The notes: generated by a model from the letters alone, not told the origin. Shown: positions 11,223 to 23,452, counted from the first letter of the stretch. The stretch: 64,000 nt of DNA from Rhizomys pruinosus (GCA_009823505.1 VZQC01011955.1:2498914-2562913), one strand, 5' to 3'. Program-made: numbers and translations.

Positions 11223-11650
11223 TCTGGGGTGATGGTTTTTGTGAGACTATTCTTACATCTAAACTCATCAAGCTGTACGCTTAAGCTCACCCAATTATTG
11301 TGCACCAGTGTCATTTCAAAGAAGCTGTTTTTAAAAGTGTGTTGCATTTTTTAAGCCATTATGTTGTGAAAAGCACAAATGCAGAACAACTATTCTACTT
11401 TTCAAAAACCATTATTTGATTATGGAACAAAGTCGATCACATCAACGGTGAGTGAAGTTCTGGCTGTGCCTTTATTATTTCCTTTTGGTAGTAAGCAAAA
11501 CTGTTCATTTACAACGTTCATGTCATCAGCTGCAAAGAGATTGGTGACAGGTATAAATAAGAGGTTGGCAAAATTCAGTAAGAACATTCTATGACATGCT
11601 GTATGGAGTTATAATGAAGAGTACTGTATATTTTATTATCTTTTAAAATA
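11223..11650. other. Unique AT-rich sequence
   Basis: No supported gene. A 71-codon plus-strand frame lacks any recognisable domain. Confidence 0.35.
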
Positions 11651-11654
11651 TATT

Positions 11655-11810
11655 TGCTGGGTATGGTAGCACATGCCTTTAATTCCAGCACTTGGGAGGT
11701 AGAGGCAGGCGGTTCTCTGTGAGTTCAAAGCCAGCCTGGTTTACAGAGTGAGTTCCAGGCCAGCTGGGGCTATAGGGAGACCCTGTCTCAATATATATAT
11801 ATATATATAT
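11655..11810 (+). mobile_element. B1 SINE ending in (AT)n
   Basis: Sense B1 (GCTGGGTATGGTAGCACATG ... AGACCCTGTCTCA) whose tail is an (AT)n run at 11791-11810. Confidence 0.88.
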
Positions 11811-11864
11811 CCAGAATATTATAATAAAGACCTATATATACCACACTACGATATCCATCTCAGA

Positions 11865-12050
11865 CTTGTTTTTATTTTTTATGTGTAAGAGTATATTGCC
11901 TGAATGTGTGTAAGTGCACCATGTTGTGCAGGGCCTGTGGAGGTCATTGGATCCCCTGGACTAGGGACCATGTGGGTACTGGGAATCAAACCCTGGTTCT
12001 CTGCAAGAGCAGCCAGTGCTCTTAACTGCTGAGCCATGTCTCCAGCCCCT
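11865..12050 (-). mobile_element. B2/B3-type SINE
   Basis: Ends GTGCTCTTAACTGCTGAGCC and ATGTCTCCAGCCCC, the reversed tRNA-derived head, with a moderately diverged body. Confidence 0.8.
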
Positions 12051-12233
12051 ATTCTATTATGTTTAAAAATCAAAGCCATGAGTTACCACTCTCATTCAAG
12101 TCAGTCTGACAATGTGCTTCATAAACATTAGGTACAAGGAGTCGTCTTTCTGGAAGATTCATTCTTGCCCCTCCTACCACTGTCAGACGGTCACAGAAGC
12201 CTACAGCAGGAGGAGCCTTAAAAGACAGCCCTA

Positions 12234-12285
12234 GCTGCTGGCTGCTGGCTGCTGGCTGCTGGCTGCTGGCTGCTGGCTGCTGGCT
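12234..12285 (+). repeat. GCTGCTG heptamer repeat
   Basis: Seven uninterrupted copies of a 7-bp unit. Confidence 0.95.
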
Positions 12286-12861
12286 CCAGCAGGCTCAGCC
12301 TTCCCCTTGGCAGGCCTGAGAATGAGGGGATGGAAAGAGACTTTGAAACCATGACCTCAGGGAAGCTGTGCTACATATTTGACAGGAGGCCAGTGGTTAC
12401 ACATTAAGCAGCTGTGCCCCGAAGTTGCCTATTTGCCAGAAGGCAAACCAGGAAGTCATGCTCATCCCTGGAGAGCAGAGTTCCCACTGTGAGCAAGACA
12501 CTGCAGTCCTACTGTGTGCCCACATTGAGGGAAGGGAGACAGAAAATTATGGGGACATGGAGCCTTCACTCTGGCTGAAGCTGCTTGCCATCTGAGGATC
12601 AAGAATTTCAACACAACAAACATTTCCTTGACTCCTTTCTCCCTTCCCAGCTGTAAGTCTGCCATTTTCTAGGACTCTCTCCAGGAACCCCGTGTGTAGT
12701 AAAGGGATGTAGTCTAACTGCCTTGTGCAACCCTAGTGACTCCTGATTTTACCGTATCAGATTGTAAACCCATCTAAGGCATCTCAGGAGCCACCCTATA
12801 ATTTCAATAATCTACAAAGGGAATGGAGATAGAAGAGGGGAGGGTCCTTTAGAAACCCATT

Positions 12862-12990
12862 AAATGTGAGGGGTACACCTTTAAGCCCAGCTCGTAGAAA
12901 TGGGCAGGTGGAGCTCTTTGAGTTCCAGGCCATCGCCAAGGGTACATAGTGAGACCCTGTCTCAAAATACCAGACAAACCAACCAATCAA
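12862..12990 (+). mobile_element. Degenerate B1
   Basis: GTACACCTTTAAGCCCAGC, GAGTTCCAGGCCATC and GTGAGACCCTGTCTCAAAAT follow B1 order with many changes. Confidence 0.7.
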
Positions 12991-13124
12991 CAAAACCCAT
13001 TAAACAGTGAAATTCCAAAAGTTTCCAAAACTCCATATACACTCACCACTAGAACATTGAAGACTCTTCTTTGAGAAGCCCACATGCTCTCCAATATGCC
13101 TTATTCTTACCGTGAGTGCTTAAA

Positions 13125-13364
13125 AAAATCTTTCTTGATGTATTTTTTGTTTTATGTGTACGAGTGTTTTGCCTGCATTGTATGTAAGTGCACTGTGTGT
13201 ACAATCCTCAAGTATAATGCTCAGAAGCCAGAAGAGGGTGTTGGCTCCTGTGGAACTGGAGTTACAAACAGTCGTTAGCCACCATGCCTACATGTGCTGT
13301 GGACTGAACCTGGGTCTTCTACAAGAGCAGTAAATACTCTTAACCACTGAGCCATCTCTCCAGC
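13125..13364 (-). mobile_element. Old B2/B3-type SINE
   Basis: Reads TTTTATGTGTACGAGTG through CTCTTAACCACTGAGCC and ATCTCTCCAGC. It has a single ACTGGAGTT block rather than the duplicated form. Confidence 0.8.
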
Positions 13365-13371
13365 TGCCTCC

Positions 13372-13523
13372 CTCTTTTTATTTTGAGATAGGGTCTCAGT
13401 GTGTAGCCCTGCTAGTCTGGAACTTCCTATGTAGAGCAGGCTGACCTCAAGCTGACAGAAGTCCTCCTGTTTCTGCCTCCCAAGTACTGGGACTAAAAGA
13501 GTGGGGACCACCACGGCTGGCTT
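13372..13523 (-). mobile_element. B1 SINE, diverged
   Basis: Reversed B1: TTTTGAGATAGGGTCTCAG, CAGGCTGACCTCAAGCTG and TACTGGGACTAAAAGAG. Confidence 0.8.
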
Positions 13524-13529
13524 TGTTCT

Positions 13530-14185
13530 TTCATTCTTTAATGAATTCCAGTTCAGCTTCATACTGGCTCATCATGAAATTCTTTTCTGTGGCAAAGTCA
13601 AGGATCCAGCTCTACCTGAATGGATTTACCTAAAGGATTATGGGAACGCCTCAGGCTGCAGGCAGCAGTTCTGGGCTCCGTCTCCTGTTACAGGATCACA
13701 CACACAAGGAGAAGGACAGAACTTGTGTTTGGTAGGCAATCTTTAACTCTGTCCCATTTATTTGCATACACTAAGTTAGGGGCTCAGGAATATATGGGAG
13801 GCAGGCCATGTACACAGTGTTAGTCACAACTGATGTGTATGAAATGAACTCCTAACTAACAGTGTAAATAGTGATTTTTTTTTTCATTTTACAGTCTCTA
13901 TAGATCAGAACTATTTTATGTTAGTTTTTGAGCCAGGGTCTTGCGATGGAGCCCAAATTGATCTTGAACTTGAGCCCCCCCCCCCAGCCTTCCTCGTTCT
14001 GGGATATCCATATCTGCCGCCAGGACCTACTTGGGCCAGGACTTTGGGAGCAGTTGAACTGGTTGGTTCTTGCCCAGGATCACTCATTACATTGCACCCT
14101 TGATGGAGTCAGGCAGCTGTTTTGGACTGTGAGGAAGAAATTGCATTGTGAGGGAGATAAAGCCACAGCAGATGATGGGTTCCTG
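13530..14185. other. Unique sequence
   Basis: No gene recognised. Overlapping short plus-strand frames show no domain. Confidence 0.35.
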
Positions 14186-14186
14186 G

Positions 14187-14302
14187 AGTAGGCTTTTTGT
14201 TTGCTTTTGTTAGTAGCCAAGGTGGCCTAGAACTCACAATACCCCTGCTTCAGCCTCTTCACTGTTGAGATTATGGGCAGATACCACCAGATAAGCCCTG
14301 GA
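14187..14302 (-). mobile_element. Degenerate B1
   Basis: GTTAGTAGCCAAGGTGGCC, TAGAACTCACAATACCC and TTGAGATTATGGGCAGATACC match a badly decayed reversed B1. Confidence 0.55.
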
Positions 14303-14871
14303 TGAGGATTTCAGTAGGAGGAAATAATGGAAGAACATCCTTAGGGGATGGGCTGATGTAAAGAAAGACCTAGAAAGAAACAGGACATTACTTCCATCTT
14401 AAGCTGGTGATGAGAGAAAAACGAATATTGCTTACAGTACTTGCGGGTCCACAGTGGAAAGTACTGGGATTGCTAGTGCTTGCTAGTTCTAATCTCCTCT
14501 TATCTTCTGCTCTGGAGGCCAGGGCAGGGTACCTTGTGTCTTTGCAGAGTGAGCTGTTCCCTAACTGCCTGGAGTGCACAATGATTTGCTTCTTTTTCTC
14601 AGTTTTGGAACCGATCTCACTTCTCCCTTGGAAGGTCATCTACTTCCTCTGCAATCCACTGTGGTAGGCTCAGGCCATCTTCCATGTGACCAGGAGTGGG
14701 GGTGGCTTTAGTCCTGCTTGGCAGCAGGCTGAGCAGGATGAAGGGACAGTGGGTTGCACCTGGTCATCCCTTGTCTGGACTCCTGCTGTCATCTCAGATG
14801 TTCAGTCTGTGGGAGGCCCCTGGGACCTCGGGACTGGGCTTCCTGGGGAGCTGCTGAGGGTAGCTGGTACC
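14303..14871. other. Unique sequence
   Basis: An 86-codon plus-strand frame (14407-14667) contains hydrophobic stretches but no recognisable family, splice context or promoter, so it is not called as a gene. Confidence 0.35.
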
Positions 14872-15476
14872 AGGTGACAGAAGCTCTCTGGGCTTCCGAC
14901 AGACAGTACCATCCGGTGACAGAAGCTCTCTGGGCTTCCGACAGACAGTACCGTCCGGGTGACAGAAGCTCTCTGGGCTTCCGACACTCAGTACCGTACG
15001 GGTGACAGAAGCTCTCTGGGCTTCCGACAGCCAGTACCGTCCGGGTGACAGAAGCTCTCTGGGCTTCCGACAGCCAGTACCGTCCGGGTGACAGAAGCTC
15101 TCTGGGCTTCCGACAGCCAGTACCGTCCGGGTGACAGAAGCTCTCTGGGCTTCTGACAGACAGTACTGTCCGGGTGACAGAAGCTCTCTGGCCTTCTGAC
15201 AGTCAGTACCGTCCAGGTGACAGAAGCTCTCTGGGTTTCCGACAGCCAGTACCGTCCAGGTGACAGAAGCTCTCTGGGCTTCCGACAGACAGTACCATCC
15301 AGGTGACAGAAGCTCTCTGGGCTTCCAACAGTCAGTACCGTCCGGGTGACAGAAGCTCTCTGGGCTTCCGACTGATGACAGTACTGTCCAGGTGACAGAA
15401 GCTCTCTGGGCTTCTGACAGACAGTACCGTCCAGGTGACAGAAGCTCTCTGGGTTTCCAACAGACAGTACCATCCC
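14872..15476 (+). repeat. 43-bp minisatellite, about 14 copies
   Basis: GACAGAAGCTCTCTGG recurs 14 times at about 43-bp spacing, each followed by a CTTCCGACAG...CAGTACCGTCC block with scattered C/T and A/G changes. One copy has a short insertion near 15372. Both strands stay open in places, which produces spurious frames. Confidence 0.97.
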
Positions 15477-15524
15477 AGTCTCAGCCCTTTTCTTGTTCTC
15501 CCCCCAGATGTGTGGCTTTGGCCC

Positions 15525-15660
15525 AGTCCCTTAAATTCTCTGGGCCAAATTTCCTCTTCTGTAAGATAGGTGCAGAGGTGCCCAGCCCCAGCTGCTTGCG
15601 AGGATTCTGTGGAAAGTGGTTAATTACCTGCCAAGTACTGAGCTCTTGATGAATGCTAGT
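15525..15660 (+). mobile_element. MIR remnant
   Basis: GGCCCAGTCCCTTAAATTCTC followed by TTTCCTCTTCTGTAAGATAGG has the order of the MIR core and 3' part. Confidence 0.6.
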
Positions 15661-15714
15661 CCCTTTCATTGGACTTTGTTGTTTATTTTTAAATTAGCAT
15701 AAAGAGTAACTGAC

Positions 15715-15878
15715 TTTTTTTTTTTTTTTTTTTTTTGGTCTTTTGAGACAGGGTTCCCTTAGTCCCAGCTGGCCTGGAGCTCACTATTCAGACCAGGCTG
15801 GCCTTGAACTCACAGAGATCAGCCTGCCTTTGCCTCCCAAGTGCTGGGATTAAAGGTGTGCGCCACCACACCTGGCTG
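15715..15878 (-). mobile_element. B1 SINE with target-site duplication
   Basis: A 22-T tail is followed by a reversed full-length B1. TAACTGAC flanks it at 15707-15714 and 15879-15886. It sits at the edge of an antisense L1. Confidence 0.9.
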
Positions 15879-16084
15879 TAACTGACATTTTCATGCATAC
15901 TTCATTTTGGTTGGTGCTCCCCCTATCAGCTCCTTTCCTCCGTCCCTTTGTGCCCTTCCCATCCCTAGGATTTCCCTTCTCCCTTTCCTCAAATTTCTTT
16001 TCCTCTTTCACAGGCCCCTCTGTAGTTTCCTGGCCTCTATACACACCCACCCCGCATAAATGCATGTATATAAAAATTAGAAGT

Positions 16085-16336
16085 CCGGGCTGGAGAGATG
16101 GATGGCCCTAGCGGTTAAGAGCGCAGACCAACTTCTCTACAAGAGGACCGGGTTCGATCCCCAGCACCCACATGGCAGCCAAGAACCGTCTGAAACTCCA
16201 ATTCCAGGAGATACAGTTCCAGGGGGAATCCCACACCCTCTCCTGACCTCCGCCAGACATTGCACGACCGGGTGCACAACTTTGCATGCAGAAGTACATT
16301 CATACACATACAGAAATAAATAAAAATAAAAATTAA
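16085..16336 (+). mobile_element. Young B2-type SINE with target-site duplication
   Basis: Intact head with CTAGCGGTTAAGAGCGC and an A-rich tail; the internal duplication is partly altered. AAAAATTAGAAGT flanks it at 16072-16084 and 16337-16349. Confidence 0.92.
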
Positions 16337-16654
16337 AAAAATTAGAAGTTCAATATATATCTATTTTATATCATATATATATATATATATATAATTAGAA
16401 GTCAGCACCTACACATGAGAGAGAACACAACAGTGTTTGACTTTTGAACCTGGGTTTTCTCACTCAATATAACATTGTATATTTCCAGGCAAAATACACA
16501 ATTTCATTTTCTGTGGCTGAATAAAATTCTGTGGTGAATATACAGCACATTTTCATTATTTATTCGTTCACTGCCAGGCATCTAGGCTGATTCCATTTGC
16601 TCACTATTCTGAATAGAGCTGCAGTCAACATAAATGTGTCAGTATCTCTGTGGG

Positions 16655-16820
16655 GCCCATGTGGTGGTTCAGCAGGTAGAGGCCCTTGATCCCTGGGACC
16701 CACATTATGGTAGGAGACAACCCATGTCCACACCACGGGGTGTCTTTTTGACCTCCACATGGGCATTGTGGCATGGGTGCACCCCTTGCCCCATAAATAA
16801 ATACACTAAAAACAATTTTA
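16655..16820 (+). mobile_element. Old B2/B3-type SINE
   Basis: GTGGTTCAGCAGGTAGAGGCCCTTG and CTGGGACCCACATTATGG are the decayed head, ending CCATAAATAAATACAC. Confidence 0.65.
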
Positions 16821-17231
16821 AGCGTCCCTGTGGTAGGATAGTGAGTCCTTTGGACATATAGCTAGGTCAGATGGTAGTTCTCTTTTTAGGTCTGTGAGGA
16901 TGGTCCACACTTTTCCATGATGGTTGCAGTGTATAAGGGATTCTCTTACATCCTCACCAGCAATTGTTATTTATTTTCTTGATAATAGCCATACTTTTTT
17001 TTCAATTCAATTTTATTTTCTCATTGACCTTTATGAGATGAGACATCAGCTCTGTGGGTTCCTTTCCTTATGGCCTTCTTCCTGGTGCCCTGTCCCTGAC
17101 AGGGGTCCCCACCAGTATGTTTGGGGAACATTTGGGTTGAGTTCACCTGCCATTATTTAGTGTGTCCTGCAGAAGGTGGCACTGAGGATTAGAAAGAGTG
17201 TAATGTCCCTTCCTCCTAAGGGTCTGGTTCA

Positions 17232-17600
17232 CAGAGCCGTATTAGTTAACTTTCTTGAAACTGTGACAAAATACTTGATAAAAGCAACTTAAGGCAGGAA
17301 AGGCCTCTTGTGGCTCACAACTTGAGGGTCCAGTTCATCATGGCAGGGAAGACATTTCAGCAGGATGAGGTGGGTGGTCATGTTGCATCCCAGTCAGGAA
17401 GCAGAGGGATGGATGCTGTGCTCAGCAACTTTGCCTCTTTTTCTGACATCAGAGAAGCCAGCCCATGGCATAGTGCCTCCCTTAAATGACACTTAAATTG
17501 GTCTTCTCACCTCAGTTACCCTAATCTAGAGGTGCCCTCACAGACATACCCAGATGTTTGTCTCCCAGGTGATGGTAGATCCCGAGACATAGACAACCAG
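17232..17600 (+). mobile_element. Copy 2 of the unnamed rodent dispersed repeat
   Basis: Shares GTGACAAAATACTTGATAAA and AGCAACTTAAGGCAGGAAAG, CATCATGGCAGGGAAGACAT and CTCAGTTACCCTAATCTAG with the other two copies. It lacks coding capacity. Confidence 0.6.
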
Positions 17601-18095
17601 TATTCACCACCACACCATGGATACTACCTCTGCCTGTGACTGCAGAATCCTGTGAACCTGGTCTATAGCCACAGGGTCTTCAGGACCCAGTACAAAATGG
17701 ACACCTTCTTGCTCAGAAAATACTGCAGCTGTTAAGACGGCAGCAAGACAGCCTCTGAGTGAGGGGCCCCTCCAAGCTGGGACCCTGTGACCAGCTGGCT
17801 CAGCTGTTCCATACTAGGGTTTTCTCAGGACGGAATGGCTGACTCGAGCAGGCATAGCCCAGGTTCTGGCACCCACAGCTTCTATACCTCTCACTGCTCC
17901 AATGGACCCTGTCTCAGCCACATATGGAAGCCCATGCCTGCTTGTTTGTAGATGCCTCACAAGTCTCCTCTGAGTCCTGCTCATGGGCATGACCTCCCTG
18001 TGGGCCTAGGCAGGCAGTTCAACTTTGAACTATGCAGGCCAGTCCAGATGCTGGGCATTAATGCACTTTACCCCAAATGCTTTGGGTCTGCTTTA
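17601..18095. other. Unique intergenic sequence
   Basis: No gene or repeat recognised. Confidence 0.35.
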
Positions 18096-18097
18096 AG

Positions 18098-18255
18098 GTG
18101 TTTTTGTTTGTCTTTTTCGAGACAGGGTCTCCCTTTAATCTCAGCTGGCCTAGAGCTCACTATGTAGACCAGGCTGGCCTTGAACTCACAGAGATCTGCC
18201 TGCCTCTGCCTCCCAAGTGCTAGGATTAAAGGCGTGCACCACCACGCCCAGCTAA
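18098..18255 (-). mobile_element. B1 SINE
   Basis: Reversed B1 from GAGACAGGGTCTCCC to CGTGCACCACCACGCCCAGC. Confidence 0.9.
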
Positions 18256-18298
18256 AAAAGTAAAATATTTTTTAAAAAACATTACTAAGAACTTCGAA

Positions 18299-18625
18299 GG
18301 GGCTGGAGAAGTGGCTCAGTAGCCAAAGTGCTTGCTGCACAAGCACAGGGATCCGAGTTCAATCCCTGGCACCCAAGTAAAAAACCAGATGTAGGAGCTC
18401 AAGTCTATAATCCCAGAGCTCAGGAGGCAGAGACAAGGGGACAACCAGGGCTTGCTGGCCTGCTGGCCTAGCACAATAGGTGAGCTCCAGGTCCAGTGGG
18501 AGACCCTGTCTCAAAAAAATGAGATGGAGGGTAAGGGAGATGCCCAATCCTGAACTCTAGCCCCACGCGCACACGTGCACACAAACCTGTATACACACAC
18601 TACACACATAACACAAAAGAATTTC
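18299..18625 (+). mobile_element. B4 SINE
   Basis: Head GGGGCTGGAGAAGTGGCTC, B1-like middle ending GAGACCCTGTCTCAAAAAAATG, then a CA-rich tail. It lies just beyond the inferred end of SLC24A4. Confidence 0.82.
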
Positions 18626-18806
18626 AAGACAGTAAAAACTAAGCTAGAGCCCTTCTGAGATGGGACACGGTGCGAGCTCAGAGCTCTCAGGTTGCCCATG
18701 AAGCTGACATGGAAGAAAAGGGCTGGGCCACTCCAGACTCATTCCTCTGTTTTTTTCATTTCCAACCATTATAATTAAAAGCTCCAACTTCTCATCCTCT
18801 TTGAAG

Positions 18807-19214
18807 TTTATTTTTTCTCAATATGCAAATAGAAATGGTTTCCAATGGCTGTTATCCCAATGTAATTCTTTCAAAAAATACAAGTCTGTGTCTATGAAAA
18901 TATGAACGGAAGCTCTATATGGGGAAAGATGACTTGTGCTCACTTATTTTATTGACGGTATACAGATTTTTTTGATATATTGCATTACAATACTGACTGC
19001 TAGATTTCTTATAAAGATTTAGTTCATATTTTACTCTAGATTTTTTTTCTTCACAATAAAAGTAAACTCATGCCAGTGTTTAGGAACCAATAATATCAGT
19101 TAATTCAAATTTAATGACAATTTTATTAAACTAAGAGTCTCATATCACGGAGCATTCACAGTGCAGGAGGTCACAGTTATTGAAAAAATAAATAGCGGCA
19201 TAAATATATTTATT
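18807..19214 (-). terminator. Cluster of four minus-strand polyadenylation signals
   Basis: TTTATT on the plus strand (AATAAA on the minus strand) occurs at 19209-19214, 19122-19127, 18948-18953 and 18807-18812, in AT-rich sequence at the end of the repeat-free block. A TGTAAATA motif (Pumilio-type) at 19221-19214 touches the first signal, with ATTTA-type AU-rich motifs beside it. Which signal is used cannot be told from sequence alone. Confidence 0.5.
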
Positions 19215-22200
19215 ATTTACAGCTTTCCAACCGTTGCTCCTGCTGTCTGTTAAGAGTGAACAAAGATGGCGGTGTTCAGCCCAGCATGCTGCAGATGTCT
19301 TCTGGGCACGTGATGTGAATGGTCTTAACAGTTCTTGGTTTTGAATGTTTTCAAGAGAGTTCTTTTAGGACCCAAGACTCTTCTGTTTTCATCTACCTAT
19401 GACTTGGTAAGCCACTGTGTCCCTAGAAAGGTCCAAATCCCCTGGGGAAACCTTGCTCGGCCTGCCTCTTAGCATCTTGGATATATCTGGCCTCTCCATG
19501 CCTGACTTGCCTTGGCAGTCTTGCCTCTGGCTTGGGGCCTGGCCTAGCTGCTAGCAGCCTTCTGTCTCCTCTACATAATCAAGGCTGCCTTTGTGTTCAG
19601 ACATCAGCAAGGGCTCTGGAGGCCTGGGGCACCCTGCCAGGGAATACTCTGAATGGCATACCCAGCTTCACAGACTACCAGCACTCCCCCAACTGGGGAT
19701 CCCCAAGAGCCAGCCACAGCTCTGTCCAAATATACCCAGTGTAAATCACTTGGAAGGAGCCAGAAGTATAGACCTGGGGTCTGAAGTTCAGGGAGCAGGG
19801 ACTAAAGGTGACCCCACAATCAGAAATCACCCATAGAGGACTTCATTTGGAGCAGAGTGACCTTGCTTGAGTTCCCGTCATGTTTAGAAGGAGGAAAAAT
19901 GTCCCGTTGGAAGGGTACCATGAGTCTGCTCTGGAGTGGACCCAGGAATTTCCTGTTGGGAATTCTGGAGTGATGGAGGATGGATGTAGTTGTCTAAGAC
20001 CCTTCCTTGGTAGTCAGAATCTGATGACACCAAGCCAAAAGCCATGTGGTCCTCTCTCTTAGTAACTCGTTTTCTAGGGACAGAGTAAGAAGTAGCCATC
20101 TCTGTAAATGTAACAGATGGAAAAACCACACAGCAATGGCTTGACCTTCATAGAAGCAGAGCGTTGGGCTCAGAGGTCGTTCCCAGAGGCTCCAGGATTG
20201 CACCAGGGCAGATTAGAGAGCTTGTTATCCTTCTACTAAGAAGTGGGAAGAAACTGCACGACCTGGACAACTCGACACCTTAACTGTAAAAGCAGAAGAG
20301 CCTTAGGAACACAGGGTGAAGGTTAGCAGGGCTGTGAATCCCTAGTAGTGTGTCTACAGGTGTTTGAGGATTTGGCAGAGGTGGGTGGAAACTGGATGGC
20401 AAAGATGGTTGAAAAGCTAGAATTTTAAGACTCCATAGAATAACAAAGCTCCCAGGCCACGCATCTGGCTTCCTTAGATTGACAGCCCATCTGGGTGATG
20501 CAATAGGAATAAAGTGCCCTTTCTCCCAATTTCTTGAAAGCACACATTTGCTAGCACCAGGAGGCACTGTGGCCAGGGGGCCCTGTTCCATGTCTGACAT
20601 TAAGTGAATCACTAAGCTTGCATTCTGATTTAGGCTGTTTTTATTAATAAGTGACAACCTTCATGGGTGTTCAACACATAATTGTAAACTTACTTAAAAC
20701 ATTGTGACATTTCTTTCTTTTTTCTTTCTTTGGTAACACAGTTACATGGTTCTCAAGTGTGAACTTTGTAGATGACAAGTGGCCCAGAGAAGCCAAAAAG
20801 TTGGATGCCCCTGCTGGCCGCACCCTGTTCCCACATGCTTTTGGGGGACCGGTGCTCTACAGTAGGGGGAAGGCCTTATACAACCAAGGCTGGTGGTGGG
20901 AGGCTGGGTTTCACTGAGTCCCACCTTCTCTGCCCTGTGGGTGGAGCCCATGAAAGACTCTTCGTCTCTTGTTCCCACTCAACTGACAAGGTAGGAAAGA
21001 GTTGCCCAAAGAACAGGAAAGGCTCCTTCCCCGAACTCTGGGGAAGCCTGGTAGGGGACTGTGACCCAAGAGGGGCTTGTGTGATGGGACAAAGGGCAGG
21101 GACCAGATAACCAAGAAAGGAGTGCTCACTGGAGACAGCAGTGGTACCCTCTGGGTGGGCATCACGTGGAGAGACAGTGCTGGGCTCAGAGAATAAGGGC
21201 CTTGGGTACCGGACTGGGAGGAATCAGGGATTTCTCATTATTCAAGCACTAAGAAGAGGACATTTTTCAGAAATTTTGAGAAGTTTTTATGGAGACAACA
21301 AGGCGTTCAAGTCGTCGATGTGGATTCCGTCAGGGGCTCTGGTCACATGTGCTCACTGTCCCAAGAACGGCTCCCCTGGAGACCATGTCAGAAGTATCAG
21401 CATCTCTGGCCTTCATTTAAAGCCTGTGATGGGCACAGTCTCCTGGAGATTTCCACCCTGACTAGCAAGCTCTTTGTTGCTGAGCATCAAGTATCTCCCA
21501 AAAGCCTGTTGACATGTACAGCCTGTACATGTACAACCATCTTTTCCATCAGTGGGTGACTTACAAGGAAGGGTAAGGCAGGTGACAGAGAAGAGACCAG
21601 GCCTTTCTCAGTGGCCTGGGCAGGTGTAGAACATAGTGGACAGTGGGCACTAGTTGCTTGGTGGGCTGAGAGATGCCAGCTGCTCACTGCTGATACACAG
21701 GGGAAAATCCAAGATGGAAAAGGAGGCCACTGGTCTAGAACACTACACTTCAGATCTAGGGGAGAGGGAGGGGCAGAGAGAGCAGCGTCCAGGGCTGTGC
21801 AGAGCTTCTCTCCTACACAAAAGTGAGCCAAGCCTGTCTCTGTCTCTCTAGCCTCCATTGGCAGGCAGCCCCACCTCAGTGATTTAAAGGATTGAGGGAG
21901 GAGAAAGAACAGGAAAACAGGGCCAGGACAGGCATGCGCACATCCTTCCCACGCTTCCTCTGCTGGGAACCGGGGGCTCTCTGAGTGTGGACAGCTGCTC
22001 TGGTTAGGCTTGCAGGTCCCCCACCAAGGAATAGCAGGGAGGGAGCTGGGCTTTGTTTGGGGTCTGTAGCAGCACTGGCTGCCCTTAAGATTTGCACCCA
22101 TGCTGGATCTGGATCAGGGGAGGGGAGCTAGTGCTTATCAGCTTGAGTCTGGAAGGATGGGGCACCTAGTGGGACAAAAGAAAAAAAGGTGAAGAGGGGA

Positions 22201-22406
22201 ATGAGCTGTGAAAATACACTAGGGGCTGCAGGACAGTGCACAAGATGGAGGCATGGGAGTGAAAAAGTAAACACGGACTCCAGTAGACAATAGCTGGGGT
22301 GCAGCGGAAGGACAGGAGGGAGGCATCGCTGACCCGGCAGGGCAAAGACAGATCACAAACCAGAAACCACTTCGCTTCTATAGACATTTTCCATTGGAAC
22401 ACAATA

Positions 22407-22410
<4 letters not shown>

Positions 22411-22462
<52 letters not shown>
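22411..22462 (+). repeat. (CT)n, 52 bp
   Basis: Uninterrupted CT dinucleotides, read as (AG)n in the inferred SLC24A4 3'UTR. Confidence 0.98.
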
Positions 22463-22465
<3 letters not shown>

Positions 22466-23322
22466 CCCAACCTCTCTTTTCTTTGTGTCTCCAATGAGAA
22501 GAGTTAAGTGTATTCTTTTAATTGTCTATTTTCTGTAGCAGAAACAATTACTCCATGCTAATTTAGCTTTGGGGATAAAACAAAGGAAGTAATTCTGCAT
22601 AGTAATGGCAATATGATTTAAAAAATGAAGGCCTAGCTTATCCAGCCATTCTTTAAACTCGTGATGGGAAAGAAGATTTAGTTCAAAACAGGGAACTTTT
22701 TACTTACAGTGTACATTTTCTTAGTTATAATAAATGTCCAGAGCTTTAGAGGAACATTGGCACATTAAAGTCCAAAGAAAAGTAGCTCTACATATTGAAA
22801 ACATAATTTGTAGTTTCTAAGTGTAGCTGCAGGATACTTTACAGCTTCAAGTGGATTCTGTGGGGGAAGAGGAAGGCAATTTGGAAGCAATGAAAGGACT
22901 CAGAGAACTGAAAATCAGCAGGGACACGTTAGAGGCTGTGGCCTATACCAAACCTAAAAGTATTTTTGGGTCTTTTTATCAGGGAAAAATAGGGACAGTT
23001 GATAAAGACAGGTATTAGGATATGAGCTGAGAAACTTAGGGGTCAGTTCAATATCTGATGAGGTTTTTAACCCAAGCAATAAGATCCAACCCCTTGGGCA
23101 AGGTCCCAGCCATGTCACTTGGGCTGGCCAATCTGGTGTAGTGGCTAAGTGGGGAGGGGTGACAGGCCACCTTTGACCCCAACTCTGCTATGTTCTGATA
23201 CTAAACTAGAGGCACTTGACCTCTCTGAAACAAAACTGCCAATGAAATAAGAAAAATAATCCTTTATTTTAACATCATAGGGAGTTAGGAGACTCAAAAG
23301 AGGAATAGACTCACTAGAGTCA

Positions 23323-23452
23323 GTGTGTATGGAGGGGAGGGAGAGGAAAGACAGAGACAGAGAGGAGGAGGGAGGGAGGAGGAAGAGGAGTAGGAGGAGG
23401 AGGAGGAAGAGGAGGAGGAGGAGGAGTGAGTGAGTGAGAGAGAGCAAGAGAG
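23323..23452 (+). repeat. Purine-rich GGA/GA tract
   Basis: About 130 bp, nearly all purine, with GGAGGA and GAGAGA units and a few interruptions such as TGAGTGAG. It lies in the inferred 3'UTR, where the transcript would be CU-rich. Confidence 0.9.

Larger units (their letters stand above)
15887..17000 (-). mobile_element. Rodent L1 3' region, antisense, interrupted by SINEs
   Basis: Phrases such as GGCTGAATAAAATTCTGTGG, CATCTAGGCTGATTCCATTTG and GTCCACACTTTTCCATGATGG are the reverse complement of rodent L1 3' sequence. SINEs at 16085-16336 and about 16655-16820 interrupt it. No coding capacity remains. Confidence 0.85.

Noticed and set aside
14407..14667. 86-codon plus-strand frame with hydrophobic stretches
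   Set aside because: No homologue recognised, and it lies between a decayed B1 and a minisatellite with no promoter or splice context.
14988..15473. 161-codon minus-strand frame of repeated SPESFCH units
   Set aside because: It is the translation of the 43-bp minisatellite; the repeats explain the periodic peptide.
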